Positions 37,507-49,468 are shown, counted from the stretch's first letter. The stretch: 64,000 bases of DNA from Epinephelus fuscoguttatus (GCF_011397635.1 NC_064769.1:13595207-13659206); one strand, 5' to 3'. The notes: generated from the sequence alone by a model not told the origin. Numbers and translations: made by a program.

Positions 37507-38545
37507 GCTTCATATGAGCAGAGGAAATCTGTGCTCATCGCTAGGCTAATTTACGCAATGTTAAATGTCATAGGTTGGTGCTAATAACGTTAGCATGTTA
37601 TATTTGTTTGGAAAATGTATTTAGTATGAGACAGTTGTCTTGTAAGTGTACCTTATGAGTTGTAATACAGTCGAATTTTGTAACATGACCTTTGTTAAAT
37701 ATTGCTCCTGTCCCTGGTTTCATATGAGAAAAAGAAATCTCCGCTTGTTGCTAGGCTAATTTATACAATGTAAAATGTCATAGGCTTGCGCTAATAACGT
37801 TACCATGTTATATTTGTTTGTAAAATGTGTTTAGTATAAGACATTTGTTTTCTATATGAACCTTGTGAGTTGTAATACAGTCGAATTTTGTAACGTTACC
37901 TTTGTTAAATGTTGCTGTTGTCCTTTGCTTCATATGAGAAGAGAGAAAGTTTGCTGACCGCTAGGCTAATTTAGGCTATACAATGTAAAATGCCATAGGC
38001 TAGTGCTAATAACATTAGCATGTTGTATTTGTTTGGAAAACGTGTTTAGTATGGCGGTTGTTTTGTCAGTAAACCTTGTGAGTTGTAATAGAGTCAAGTT
38101 TTGTAATGTGATCTTTGTTAAATGTTGCTGTTGTCCCTGCCTTCATATGAAAAGAGGAAAAGTTTGCTGACTGCTAGGCTAATTTATACAATGTAAAATG
38201 TCATAGGCTTGTGCTAAGTAACATTGGCATGTTATATTGGTTTGGAAAACGTGTTTAGAATAAGACAGTTTGTTTCTATGTGAACCTTGTGAGTTGTAAT
38301 AGAGTCGAATTTTGTAACGTTACCTTTGTTAAATGTTGCTGTTGTCCTTTGCTTCATATGAGAAGAGGAAATGTTTGCTGACCGCTAGGCTAATTTAGGC
38401 TATACAATGTAAAATGCCGTAGGCTTGTGCTAACAACATTTGCATGTTGTATTTGTGGGGAAAAGGTGTCCAGATGAAGACAAGTGTTTTGTCTGTGAAT
38501 GCTGCGAGTTATAGTGAAGCCAATTTGTGTACTTGTGTTTGAAAC
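37507..38545 (+). repeat. Five-copy tandem repeat, about 211-bp period
   Basis: The unit head CTTCATATGAGAAGAGGAAA (with variants) begins near 37507, 37717, 37928, 38140 and 38351. Each unit has CGCTAGGCTAATTTA, then AATAACATTAGCATGTTGTA, GTGAGTTGTAATAC and GTTACCTTTGTTAAATGTTG in order. Units three to five are the most alike. It lies directly beyond the putative csgalnact1 promoter. Confidence 0.88.
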
Positions 38546-39137
38546 TGTCTTTATTAAGCCATGTTTAATGTGTGTTTTGGGTGTGTTTTGAATCAACAGC
38601 ACTTCACAGAGACCCCACCGCCGACTAGTGTTTTAGAGGAGTAACTGCAGGACGCAGACACACCACTGCACAAGTTTAAATGCTCACTATGGCATAGGCT
38701 ACGGCATAGGGTCTGCGGCACAAGTATAAACCCTGCTTTAGCCCTTCTCCAGTGGCTCCCTGTGGCTTTGACAAAAATTTATATAGAAATGAATAACTTT
38801 TTTTTTTTTTTTTTTTTTTAACATTTTGATTTTCGTAGCAATGGCTGGTCTTGTGTCTCCATAGTGAGGCTAAGAAAACGTCTCAGAGGAAAATAGAGAA
38901 TTTCATAGTGAGTGGATAGATTTGTTTGCTTTCACCACTAATGCTGCAAAGTTTAAGTACCAAAAAAACAAATATAATGCACAACAGAGTAGTTACTTTG
39001 TTGTAAAACATATTAATAAATGCTCATTTAGATGTCAGTATAAGGCACAAATATGTATTCCAGCTCCAGACAGATTTCATAAAAAATGTTTTGGCCAAAA
39101 ATGTTTTTAATAGTAGGCCTAAATGTTGCTGACCCCT

Positions 39138-39727
39138 GCCTTAGAATGAGCCCTTTATGTCTGCATACAGAGGTGGGCCTCTTCTATGGAGTCTGACATG
39201 TTGTTCTACAGTAGCCCAGAATGGACAAACCAAATATTGGCTAAAGATAAGGCCATTCATGTTTTGTGTTTTTTCACTGGCCACAGTGGTTCCTGCTGTG
39301 AGCTACCAGGGCAGCAACAGCAGCAGCTCAGTCCATCGAGACTTAACTGGGGAACCGGAGGTTTGCCAGTTCAAGTCCCTGTACAGACCAAGCATGGAGC
39401 GTGGACTAAGAACTGGTGATGTGCCAGTTCATTTCCTGGACACTGCAGAGGTGCCCCTGAGCAAGGCACTCAACCCCCAAATGCTCAGGGCACCTGTCCA
39501 AGGCAGCCCCCTCACATCTGTCATCTCTCTGTTTATTGCATGTATAGGTCCTGTTTGTGCATGCTTGTGTGTATTCCGGGCCTGTGTGTATATGACAACA
39601 GAGTGAAAATATTTACCCCTCAGGGATTAATAAAGTATATCTTCTTCTACAGGCTTGGCACACAGGGGAAGTTTCAGTTCTGCAATCTCACTGCTTGATG
39701 ACACTAAATCCTACACACTGGACCTCT
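39138..39727 (-). mobile_element. MITE family A, inverted copy split by a SINE
   Basis: Reverse-oriented MITE sequence (CTACAGTAGCCCAGAATGGA, then GGCCATTCATGTTTTGTG) stops near 39300 and resumes near 39652 with GGCTTGGCACAC, ending AAATCCTACACACTGGACCT. The gap is the SINE at 39305-39651. Confidence 0.72.
39305..39651 (+). mobile_element. tRNA-derived SINE inserted in a MITE
   Basis: The head resembles a tRNA A box (AGCTCAGTCCATCGAG) and B box (AGTTCAAGTCC). The body carries the fish-SINE phrase GAGCAAGGCACTCAACCCCC and ends GGGATTAATAAAGTA with a CTT-type tail. The MITE halves resume on either side. The limits are approximate; CTACCAGG before and CTACAGG after may be a decayed target duplication. 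Confidence 0.8.
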
Positions 39728-40144
39728 AGGTTTTTTGAATGCATGATTCATGATGCCGGGTTTTACTATATTTTAGAGGTTCAGTGTTACAGTTTAAAGT
39801 TTAACGGGATTAAAATGTTTTAAGTGGGCTTCAGCCATAGACTGTAAAAATAATTAAGATAGCTATCGTGACTTCACACACTGGTTTGTAGACTCCTGTT
39901 TGAAGCCTCATATTTGGAGCTTCAGTCGTCACTAACAAAAGCTAATGTAAGGGTAAAGTTTACTAAACGTAAAGTTAGTCGTAAGCGAACAAAAAAAAAC
40001 AATGTTAAGTGTTTTATTAATTAATCTTTAATCTGACTTAATCTCTGTTTTGAGAACTACTCTTGGGATTAACTTGGAAAGTCTACACAGCCTGTAACTA
40101 GTCATTAATTTAGCAATACATGGGCGTCTTATTTTGAAGGTTTT

Positions 40145-40355
40145 GAGCGGAAGTGCTGTACATCAACATGGCGAACTTGACAATAGCGCTCCCACCGTGC
40201 AGGGTCCGCCGGTCCAGCCTGCTCTCCGCCTCCCTCCCGCCCTGCCCTCGCATAAAGACAGCCTTGTTAGTTGATTCAAGACACCGTTACAGCGGCAGGA
40301 AGAAACACTACTGCCTTTCATTTCTAAAGCCAACAAGAAGTACGACTGACTAATG
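40145..40355 (+). other. Promoter-like CpG block with a 61-codon open frame
   Basis: GAGCGGAAGTG (ETS-like) is followed by CAACATGGCGAAC (YY1-like, good start context). A frame from MANLTIALPPCRVRRSS then runs to TAA at about 40353. The frame is Arg/Ser/Pro-rich and matches nothing I recognise. It could be the first exon of an unrecognised gene, a retrocopy fragment or part of a repeat. Confidence 0.25.
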
Positions 40356-40864
40356 TGAAGTCAGATCCATCTGAATCTACACTGACCCGAGAGTCTCTCT
40401 GCCGGCTGGGGTCTCAATCAGGCTGCAGACAGGAAGCAAATACGAGAAAATGGACATTTTCCTCATCACTGCAGTCTCATATAAGCACGTGATTACATTA
40501 CCTGATTACCATTCAGATACACATGGCGGAATAAGTATTTAAAATGTTTACTTCATAAAAGCACAAAAGTATTAGCATTAGAATATACCTGAAGTACCAA
40601 AATACCCATTTCAGAAAAATGTAGGTCTAAATGATGTTATTTATAGTTATTAATTTTAAATACATTAATGTGTGCATCACTTGAATGTTGCAGCTGTTAA
40701 AGATGGGCTTATTTTTTCTTAGTCTTAACACGTCATAATTATGACGTATTCAGGCCACCCTCAACCTTAACCTGCAAAGTATCATTCAAATGGACACAGA
40801 CCACAAGGAGACTTAAAATGACCATGCAAAGGAACTGCAAATATACACAAAATAGCCTACTACA

Positions 40865-41140
40865 ATGCATTGTCACCTCACAGCAAGAGGGTTCCGACCT
40901 CCCTCACCCTCGGTTCGAACCCCCCTTCCCTGGGCTCGATCCCAAGGTGGAGGAGCCCTTCTGTGCAGTCTGCATGTTCTCCCTGTGTCAGCGTGGGTTT
41001 TCTCCTGGTACTCCGGCTTCCTCCCACAGTCCAAAGACATGCAGGTTAATTGGTGGCTCTAAATTGTCCGTAGGTGTGAATGTGAGTGTGAATGGTTGTC
41101 TGTCTCTATGTGTCAGCCCTGTGATAGTCTGGTGACTTTA
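40865..41140 (+). mobile_element. SINE of V-SINE/HE1-like type
   Basis: The start, CACCTCACAGCAAGAGGGTT, followed by CGGTTCGAACCCC, is a tRNA-like head with a B box. The conserved core follows (TGCATGTTCTCCCTGTGTCA and CCACAGTCCAAAGACATGCA), with a GTGAATGTGAGTGTGAATGG tail region. This core is widespread in fish; the family label is from memory. Confidence 0.7.
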
Positions 41141-41149
41141 ACATAAGTG

Positions 41150-42297
41150 TTCACAATATAACGGTAAAAAGCTTCATGTTGGTCACAAATCTGTCTAGAG
41201 CTGCAACAGACCATTAACTGATCACTTGATTGTCAGAAAATCAACTATTAATTATCAGTTACAACTTTAAGACTTATAATTGTTGGGCCACATCCATGTT
41301 TTTGGTCTGTCAAGCAATATTGGGTATGATTTTGACCTTTGACCCCACTTCATGACTGAAAGCTAATATGATAACATGATAACACACACTGTTAAACCCA
41401 ACAGGATAATGTAACTTCTACTTGGTCCTATAATTAGCCAGACTGTCATGTGATATGAGGACACAGATAAGTGGAGCTGCTCTCAGTCCTATATGACCAG
41501 ATTATGACAGACCACGAGACCTGAGCATTAAAGATCAACCCCAGAGACATATGTCTTTGTGTGATAGTTGGTGTTTGGTTAGGGGTAGGGACCAGCTGTC
41601 CTAAAAGTCGATAGAAATGAGAAACAACCCGAGTGCTCATTTATGAGAAAACAGTGACCCCACATGGTGGACTATGATACTGCAGCCTCCACAAACGTGC
41701 AGCAGAGGAATAATGATTTAAAGTAAAGTTCAGTTCAGTTAGTTATACGTTGTCTTTGCCAGTCTTCATTTTCCATCTCGCTCCTGTTCTTTGAGGAGTT
41801 GCATCATTTAATTCAGTGTCAGACTGCGAGATACAGGAAGTCCTCTGGGACCTGTGATGAATGGGCGGCATAAACACCTGAGCCGACCCCTCAAGGAAAG
41901 GCACCATCTCCAGCCAAATTTATTCCTGAATGTAGCCTCCGGGCGTTACCTGGTGTGACACGGTGTCCTTTGAAGACTTTCAGCATTTGATATCACAAAG
42001 CGGACAGGTTCTGGAGGGACTGGTCTGTGCAGACTCATCATAATGTCATCATGCCTGTTGGAGGTTTTATGTGCAAAGTTATAAGAGCAGTGTCAGCATG
42101 CACAAGGGACAAAAAGGCAATTAGGACAGAGGATATGAATGTGCCAGCATGTTGGAAATGATGTCCTGTGGGCTTTTTGCATCTTAACGAGGCAACGGGG
42201 AATCATTTTGTTTGTTCATAAACCTTAAGACACATGCAGAGACTACTTGATGTTCCAACAAATATTTGAGATAAAACCAATGACAATAAGTCTCAGA

Positions 42298-42328
<31 letters not shown>

Positions 42329-43050
42329 ATAACAGTCTTCACAACTCATATAAAATAAAAATACAAAAATATACAGGTAGCTCAATGTAGAACTACTAGT
42401 CAAACCTTAAGTATATAAAATCAAGAAGATATCTAGTTAATTAAAGCACAGTTTGACTGTTTGTTTAATTAGTGCACAAGCCTATAAAGATCATCACAGA
42501 ATGTATTTTTAATTAAACTAAGAATCTGCAGTGGCTCGCTTGTATGATTCATACTAAATGCACAATTTCCTATAAGCAAAAAAGTTTTTACATATGAACC
42601 ATAATGGACACGCCTGAGGTTTGTCTTAAATGCATAGGATGTTTAAAGCAGCATTTTCCACCCTTTTTGCTTTGTTAACCCTTGACTCAAATCCATATTT
42701 ACTTGTTAACCCTCATTAAAGCATGACTTGTGAGCAGGTCAACCAAAGTTAGATTTTTCCATCTTTGATTGCTTCATTTAGAGGATTTTAGAGTGCCTAA
42801 AAATTTAAATAAATCCAGAATTTGACAAGAAAAAAGCTTAAAAAAAGAGAAAAATATATAAATAAACAGAATTTTGCGTGACAGATACATAAGTCGCTCT
42901 TTCATAACTTTTGAACCTCCATCCCCACACTGGGAACTGCTGAACTTAAGTGAACGTTGAAATATCTTGCTTTGGTTCTGTTGGGCTCTCTTATGTGGCT
43001 GCAGTAGCCCTTGTGAAAAGATGGGTTGTCATGTTCCTCATCATTGTTTT
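41150..43050. other. Intergenic stretch downstream of nxnl2
   Basis: It holds the nxnl2 3' UTR (limit unknown) and the (TA)14 tract. ATTAAA and AATAAA variants on the minus strand are ambiguous, so no polyadenylation site is called. Confidence 0.4.
42299..42326. repeat. (TA)14 microsatellite
   Basis: It is a self-complementary TA run, in sequence downstream of the nxnl2 stop codon. Confidence 0.95.
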
Positions 43051-43219
43051 CTAACCCTTAAAGTTCTGGAAGATCTCGGCAGCGTCCAGCCAGGACCTGA
43101 AGCAGGCAAGGCCTCGGTCCCTGATCTGTTTCCTGCCCTTGTCTGTGATCACGTCGCCGTTCTCCTTCACAATCACCAGTTTGGGCACCGCTGTGATCTT
43201 GTAGCGCTGCTTCAACTCA
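43051..43219 (-). CDS. nxnl2: nxnl2 coding exon 2 and stop
   Basis: The acceptor reads CTCTTTCAG|TGAG; the first T completes the His codon. Fifty-five codons follow, ELKQRYKITAVPKLVIVKEN to the final FQNFKG, then TAG at 43053-43051. No overwhelming polyadenylation signal was seen downstream on the minus strand. Confidence 0.96.
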
Positions 43220-45069
43220 CTGAAAGAGAAAAGAGAGACAAAGAAATATGTTAATTACAATAAGACACATGGAATAACTGTTGCTTCACTTCTTCTACTT
43301 TGTATTAAGCATTACATGGCTGACAATGGTGTGACTCTAAAAATATATCTAAGATACTTTTATTTTAAAATTTCCATTTTATCCTTTGGAGATTTGTACT
43401 GTACTTTTTACTGCACTGCATTTATTTGACACTTACAGCTACAAGATTCTTTATAGCTTCATATTATACAAACACATGATCAGCTTAAAAATATACATAC
43501 TGTACTCATAAGGGCTGAAACTGATGATTACTTTCATTATCCATAAATTTGACAGTAATTTCTTGATTATATTTGACATTTTTGCTTGAAAAATGCCACA
43601 ATGAACATCAATCAATTGAACAGTTGAAATTACTTCGTCAGTTGACCATGATTGTCACAGCTCTTGTACTTAACTGTAATATTTCCATTTTACGTGCCAT
43701 TTGCATATCTATTTTGAAGGCTATGTTTACAAGATACCTTAAAAAAATGTATCTTTAATTTCAACATTTCTGATGCACTGTTATTGATTTAATTAAACAG
43801 TGGTATACAATATATTAAAAAAAAAATTAAAGTGGCCTCCCTGTGAACAGCTACAAAATTTAAAATACTGCATACGCAAAAAAAAAAAGTGGATTAATTG
43901 ATTAGTTGATCGATAATGGAATAACTGTTTTACTAGTTTTTAAAGCAGAATACCCAAATTATCTGGTCCCAGCAGCTTAAATATGAATTTTTAAAGTGGT
44001 TTCTAACTCTTCTGTGGATGCTAACTGAATATTTTGGGGGGTTTAAGTGATGGTTGAAAAAAGGGAACAATTTACTGACATTTTATAAACAAAGTGATTG
44101 ATTTATTGAGGACGTAAGCAGCTGATTAATTAATAAGTAATATAAGTGTCAGTTGCTACATTAATACTGCTTACTCATTCATGAAGCAGTCATTTTAGTC
44201 CAAGATTATAAACTTTACAGTGACATAACACTGACAGGAGACAATGTTGCCTCCATGTGAGTACTTTTGATACTTTTACATGGTCATACTTTGCCTAAGT
44301 AACACTGAATGTAGGGCATTAACTGTGGTATTGCTACTTTAATTTGAGTAAAAGATCTGAGCTCCTCCTCCACTACTGTTGTGTATCAGAGGACAGGCCT
44401 GCAAAAACTGAAGACAGAGACTAAATGTAACATGACATTCAGAGACAAATAACATAAAACAAAGCCTAAAATTAAAATTGAACAGATCAGTCTTGAAGTC
44501 ATTGTGACAGACAGTTTGTCTGGCCTGCTCTTAACCCTAATCCCTGAGAGGGTGACCCTCCTAAGCATTTTACATAAGAGGGAGCACAGACTAATGAGCT
44601 TTATAGACAACAGTGTTAAATCCTAACAAGATACAAGACAAATAAAGCACAGTCAGATCAGCCAATTAGGTTTTTGACATATTATATTGAGTGTAAAATC
44701 TGTGTGGAAGAACCAATGGAAACTTAATCAACTTTTCATTGACTTTTAGTTTGGTTTTGATACTCACTGTTTGTAATCATCAGTCCAGGGCAGTGCGAGC
44801 CAGTCTCCGTGCATGTCATGATAATATTCAACCATATCATCCGTGGACTTGTCAGAGGAGACAAAAACTATCTCAAACTGCGCCGGAGGTTCACTCTCTT
44901 CCACCAGCTCCGTGTAGAAATCACACAGGATGGGTGTGAAGTCTCGACACGGAGGACACCATCCTGCAGAGAAGTAGATCCCCACCACTTTGTTCCTCAG
45001 CGCCTCCTCGGGATCCACCACATCCCCGTCTTTATTCAGCAGTGTCCGCCCGCTGAATACCTCCACCAT
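43051..45069 (-). CDS. nxnl2: Nucleoredoxin-like protein 2 (rod-derived cone viability factor 2)
   Basis: NXNL2 is a small thioredoxin-fold protein linked in mammals to survival of photoreceptors and some sensory neurons. Exons 45069-44768 and 43219-43051 join in phase (CA|T, a His codon) to give 156 residues, the same length as human NXNL2. The active site is WCPPC at residues 37-41 in YFSAGWCPPCRDFTP. The second half carries the thioredoxin-fold proline in ITAVPKLVIVKENG and the family ending RKQIRDRGLACF, then DAAEIFQNF. The start is the only in-frame Met that aligns with the family. It is divergent from gng10, with about 2.2 kb between start codons. Unlike the mammalian proteins, whose centre is degenerate, this one keeps both redox cysteines. 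Confidence 0.96.
43220..44767. other. nxnl2 intron
   Basis: It is AT-rich and about 1.55 kb long. No exon, no recognisable mobile element and no long simple repeat were found. Confidence 0.6.
44768..45069 (-). CDS. nxnl2: nxnl2 coding exon 1
   Basis: It encodes MVEVFSGRTLLNKDGDVV through LALPWTDDYK plus two bases. The donor AACA|GTGAGTA is a strong consensus. It contains the WCPPC catalytic loop and the FVSSDKS segment of the thioredoxin fold. Confidence 0.96.
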
Positions 45070-45415
45070 GTCTGCTCAGGGCTCACACACACTTCAGATT
45101 AAACAGTCCCGGAGGTCTGACAGCTCTAACGTTAAGTGTCGCTCATATTTCATCTACACCTCGACACTATGGTTGGAAGAAGTGTAGCTCCTCTACTTCC
45201 CTGTAATGTTTACCTTTCGGCAAAAGCTACTTACAGCCAATCCCGTGAATCAGCTGCAGGCCGGACCAATGAGGACACAAGCAGACGGTGTTGGAGTTCA
45301 TTAGCCATGTGGATTTCGGGGGGAAGCTGCTGCATTCAAACGCTGTTCGTATGCTAGTAATTTCCATTTGAGCCGCAGCACGACATCTCATAACACTTTC
45401 AGGCAGCTCAGATTA

Positions 45416-45425
45416 GCGCATGCGC
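45416..45425. promoter_or_regulatory. Palindromic NRF-1-type site upstream of nxnl2
   Basis: GCGCATGCGC is the core of the nuclear respiratory factor 1 consensus. It lies about 350 bp upstream of the nxnl2 start codon, in the nxnl2-gng10 divergent region, within locally CpG-richer sequence. Assignment as an nxnl2 promoter element is inference. Confidence 0.5.
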
Positions 45426-45984
45426 AGAGCTACAAGAGAGCCTGGCAGTGCAACAGTTGCACATGGGAGGTGTTTTCCTTTAGGGTTTTGGGTAGAAAGC
45501 CCTCGAATACAATTTCTCTCAACTGCTCTGCAAGAGATCTCTTAGTTAAGGTTAGGGAAAAGTTGTGGATAGTAGATATATAGATAGATAATAGAGTCTG
45601 TCAGAAATGGCTTTCTTGGAGAAAACAAGGAAAACTTAACCTATGTGCAGCTGCAGACACGGGGCCTTCGACAAGGAAACTATCGTTATAGTTCAGTTCT
45701 AACTATAGTGACAGTTACCTTTGCCTTTAACCAGACCTTCCCCACTCCCACTCCACTATGGCACCCTGTTTATAGCCTATCTGTCACCTTTTCAATGAAG
45801 CAGCCTTCATTCAGGTGCAGGGTACAGCAAGCTTTGGGATGAACTTCCCTCCCTGCAGTGGAAACAGGACTTTTCAGAACCATGAAAAATAAATCTTACT
45901 CCCATTTTATGTTCTTCATATGAATGAATCACTCTGATATGATCTGCATGTGCTGCTATTGTATACCTGAATTTTTGTATAATA

Positions 45985-46545
45985 TCTTTTTAATCAAGGA
46001 GTTCAACTATCTCGGGTTCTTGTTCACGAGTAAGAGTAGAATTGAGCGTGAGATGGATCGGTGGTTTTTTAGTGCTGAGCCAGAAGGCAAAGCTTTCTAT
46101 TTACTGTTCCATCTATGTCCCAACCCTAACCTATGGTCATGAGCTATGGGTAATGACCAAAAGAATGAGGTTGCAGATACAAAAAAATAGTTTCCTCTGA
46201 AGAGTGACTGGGCTCAGCCTTAGAGATAGGGTAAGGAGCTCAGACATCTGGAGAGAGCTCGGAGTAGAGCCGCTGCTCCTTTGCGTCGAAAGGCTGGTTA
46301 AGGTTGTCCAGGCATCTGATCAGGATGCCTCCCGTTAGAGGTGTTTTGGGCACGTCCAACAGGTAGGAGGCCCCGGTGCAGACCCAGAACACACTGGAGG
46401 AATTATACATCTCGTCTGGCCTGGTAATGCCTCGGGATCCCCCAGGCAGAGGAGGTGTTGCTGGGGAGAGGGGCGTTTGGAGTACTTTGCTCGGCCTGCT
46501 GCCCCTACAACCTGGCCTCGAATAAGTGGTTGACAATTGATAAAT
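45985..46545 (+). mobile_element. Rex3-like RTE retrotransposon, 3' end, decayed
   Basis: Broken plus-strand frames read EVFWARPTGRRPRCRPRTHW and a TSRLAW segment, and upstream AGTTCAACTATCTCGGGTTC and CTATGGTCATGAGCTATGGG correspond to KYLG and YGHELWVM. These are C-terminal hallmarks of teleost Rex3. Stops and indels interrupt it. It sits between nxnl2 and gng10. Confidence 0.8.
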
Positions 46546-47279
46546 AAAATGAACATGTCAACCATGTTCTAGACTAGAGATGGGTAAAGACTCTTTGATT
46601 CTAAATACAATATAACCTTTAAGTTGTTAATGTCTGTATGATAATACTAAATGTCTATATTAGTCTGAGCAGTTTATGATTGAACAGGTATGCAGGTTCG
46701 CATGGAGTTTACATTTGTACAGAGTGTCTTCCATGTCGAAAACAACAGTAAGTCAGCACTGATGCAGGCTTGCTGTTGGAGGGTTTTATAACCCACCTCC
46801 ACTCCACACTAATTGGTATTATTGGTATATATACTGTATATAGAAAGACTATTCTCCCTCTCTTGATCTCTTTCTCTGTGTCTGTGGTGCAGTTTTAAGT
46901 TTATATGAAGTTAAGATGAATCTGTTTGTTTCTTGACTGGGAAAAATGCACTGTTTTGTATCATAAAATAAAAAAAATGAACAAAAAGCAACACAGAGCA
47001 AGTTCACTAATGCTGAAAAAAGACTTCCATTCAAAATGAATGTCTAAATAGGCCTATTAAAAAGAGTGTAGGCTCTGAAGTACAAAAGGTCAGTGTACTT
47101 CCATCTCTCCTTGTTCCTTTAGTGAAGTGGACTGAGGTCATTTGGAAAGAAACCCAGCCACACTTTCTCCTCGAGCATTTTGCTGCCCATTAGTGCAGTC
47201 TGCTCCAGTGTTGAAAGACTGAAGGGGATTTTTTTTTTTAACAAGGAATTTCTCTCCCCCCAAAACAATTTCCACCAAC

Positions 47280-47360
47280 ATGACCTCTAATTCCAATTTA
47301 TCCAACATGCGGCGGCTGGTGGAACAACTGAAGCTCGAGGCCAGTGTGGAGAGAATCAAG
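47280..47360 (+). CDS. gng10: gng10 coding exon 1
   Basis: It starts at CAACATGACC and ends at ATCAAG|GTAAAT, encoding 27 residues from [10 protein letters not shown] to the SVERIK helix. A 14-base poly-T/A stretch and a short C-rich run precede it in the presumed 5' UTR. Confidence 0.95.
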
Positions 47361-49402
47361 GTAAATAAAAGAAATACAACAGAGGGCGGAAAAGAATATG
47401 TTAGAGTTTAGGGTTTACTAATTCGCTTTTCCTGACTTGTTTAACTTTGTTATATTTACGCACTCGCCCACTGTATTAGAATTAACACATTACAGTGTCA
47501 TACATTACAGTGTCATAGTTTGCTTGACAAGTTTGCTTTTATACAATATGTTAAATTATCAGCCACCTATTTGTCTGACTACGGTCATTCAATACTGTCT
47601 CACACTACATATGTTTCGATTCAATACTCGTATTTGACAATTATTCACATTGCAGTGTAGTGGCTGCAGCATATGATGATCAATTAAACACTTCAAAAGA
47701 CACTAAACAAAACAAAATGTGGTGATGTGCTCTCTCCATGCACTTAAATATGACATATGTCAGATTTAGATGTTTGTAGAATGTAATAAAAATTATTCAC
47801 AGGTCTGACTCATCTCATAATCTAAATATTTCAAAGATATCTCTATGACATGAAGATGTTGATGAATATTTTATATTTTGTAATCTTTTAAGTAATCTTG
47901 ATAGTTTTACTAATATTTTCTGTGTTGAAATGCTATTTTATGTTGCACTAATTGCTGCTCTTATTTCTATGTTTTGTATGAATTGCTTACATAGTACTGC
48001 TTATCATTTACTTTACTCCTTTTGGCTTTTTTAGTCTCTGTTCAGCTGCCTTTTACATGTTCGCTTTATTTATGTTTTACATCAGGCTAATGTACAACAG
48101 TTAAAAATATGGCTTCACAAATGATTTATGTTCACGAATGAATGGATTTATTGATAGTAACTAAATAATTTACTAATGCATTATAGATCATTTACAATCA
48201 ATTAATAACACGTTTGGGTTGCCAGTTTGTGGAATATCCTCCTCAAGCATCAATCATGCTTTTTCCTTGTAGCTCGTTAGTTCATTTAGGGTGACCCCTC
48301 CTTACAAGTAAGCTGTTATTAAAGGGTCTTGTATTTCTCACTTTCTACTAAGACATTAAGGCTGCAGTTACAAATGTTACTAAGCCCTTTATTAAGGATC
48401 TTGTAAGTAAATCATTATTCAAAGGTAGGTGGCCAAACAGTCCATTGGAGGGGTCTCCCTATATTTAAATAGCTAGCTAAAAATACAAAGCATGTTTGAT
48501 GCTGTAGTGGCATTTAAATTCAGGCAACCCTAAAGTGAATCTTATTATTTATTCTAATTTGATTAAAAGTCCAGTGTGTAGGATTTAGTGGCATTGAGCT
48601 GTGAGGTTGCAAAACTGAAACTTCTCCAATGTGTTAAGCATACAGGGGAGAAATATGGTGGCCAAAGCAAAACGCAAAAAAAGTGAATGGCCCTATCTAG
48701 AGTCAGTGTTTGATTTGTCTGTTCTGGGCTACTGTAGAAACAACCTGGTGAAGAGGACTCACTTGGTATATAGATGTAAACAACTCATTCTAAAGCAACA
48801 AAAACACAATGATTCCTATTTTCAGCTGATTGTAAAGCAAGCAGTAACGTTTGGGACTGGAAAATGATGCCAACACAGAAGTACCAAAAATGGCAATTCT
48901 CTGAATGGGTGAGGCTGGCTCCAGAAGTCAGGCTATCCGCATAGACTCTCATGTTAACATGCCTAAAAAGCTCAAACTTTACAGCAGAAAAAACTTATTT
49001 ATAGCCTGGTACAAACTGTAAACCAATGGCCGTTTAAATTTTATTAGGGCTTAACGTCACGCATAAATAAGGGCTTGACACTTTGAGTGACTGGCTGTCT
49101 GTTGATAGTATCCTTGGCCTCTTCAAAAACACAAAACAGGATGGCCACAGTCAAAATACCGAAATGGGAGTCCACTGTAACTACCTCCATTATTTTTTGA
49201 TTGTATATTATATAACTTTCTGCCAATAGATGCCCCTAAAACCAACACACTAGACCTTTGAATTCTATTTTTATTAATGGATTATGACTGATCTATAAAG
49301 CCCTAGTACATTTTTCATTAATCAATAATAAAGTCATTAATAAATGCTTATAAACCCTTTATAAATGGTGTCTTATCAGAAAGTGGTGCCATATAAATAG
49401 AT

Positions 49403-49468
<66 letters not shown>

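Noticed and set aside
37507-38545. CRISPR-like array
   Set aside because: The units are ~211 bp and contiguous without unique spacers, in a vertebrate genome. It is a tandem repeat.
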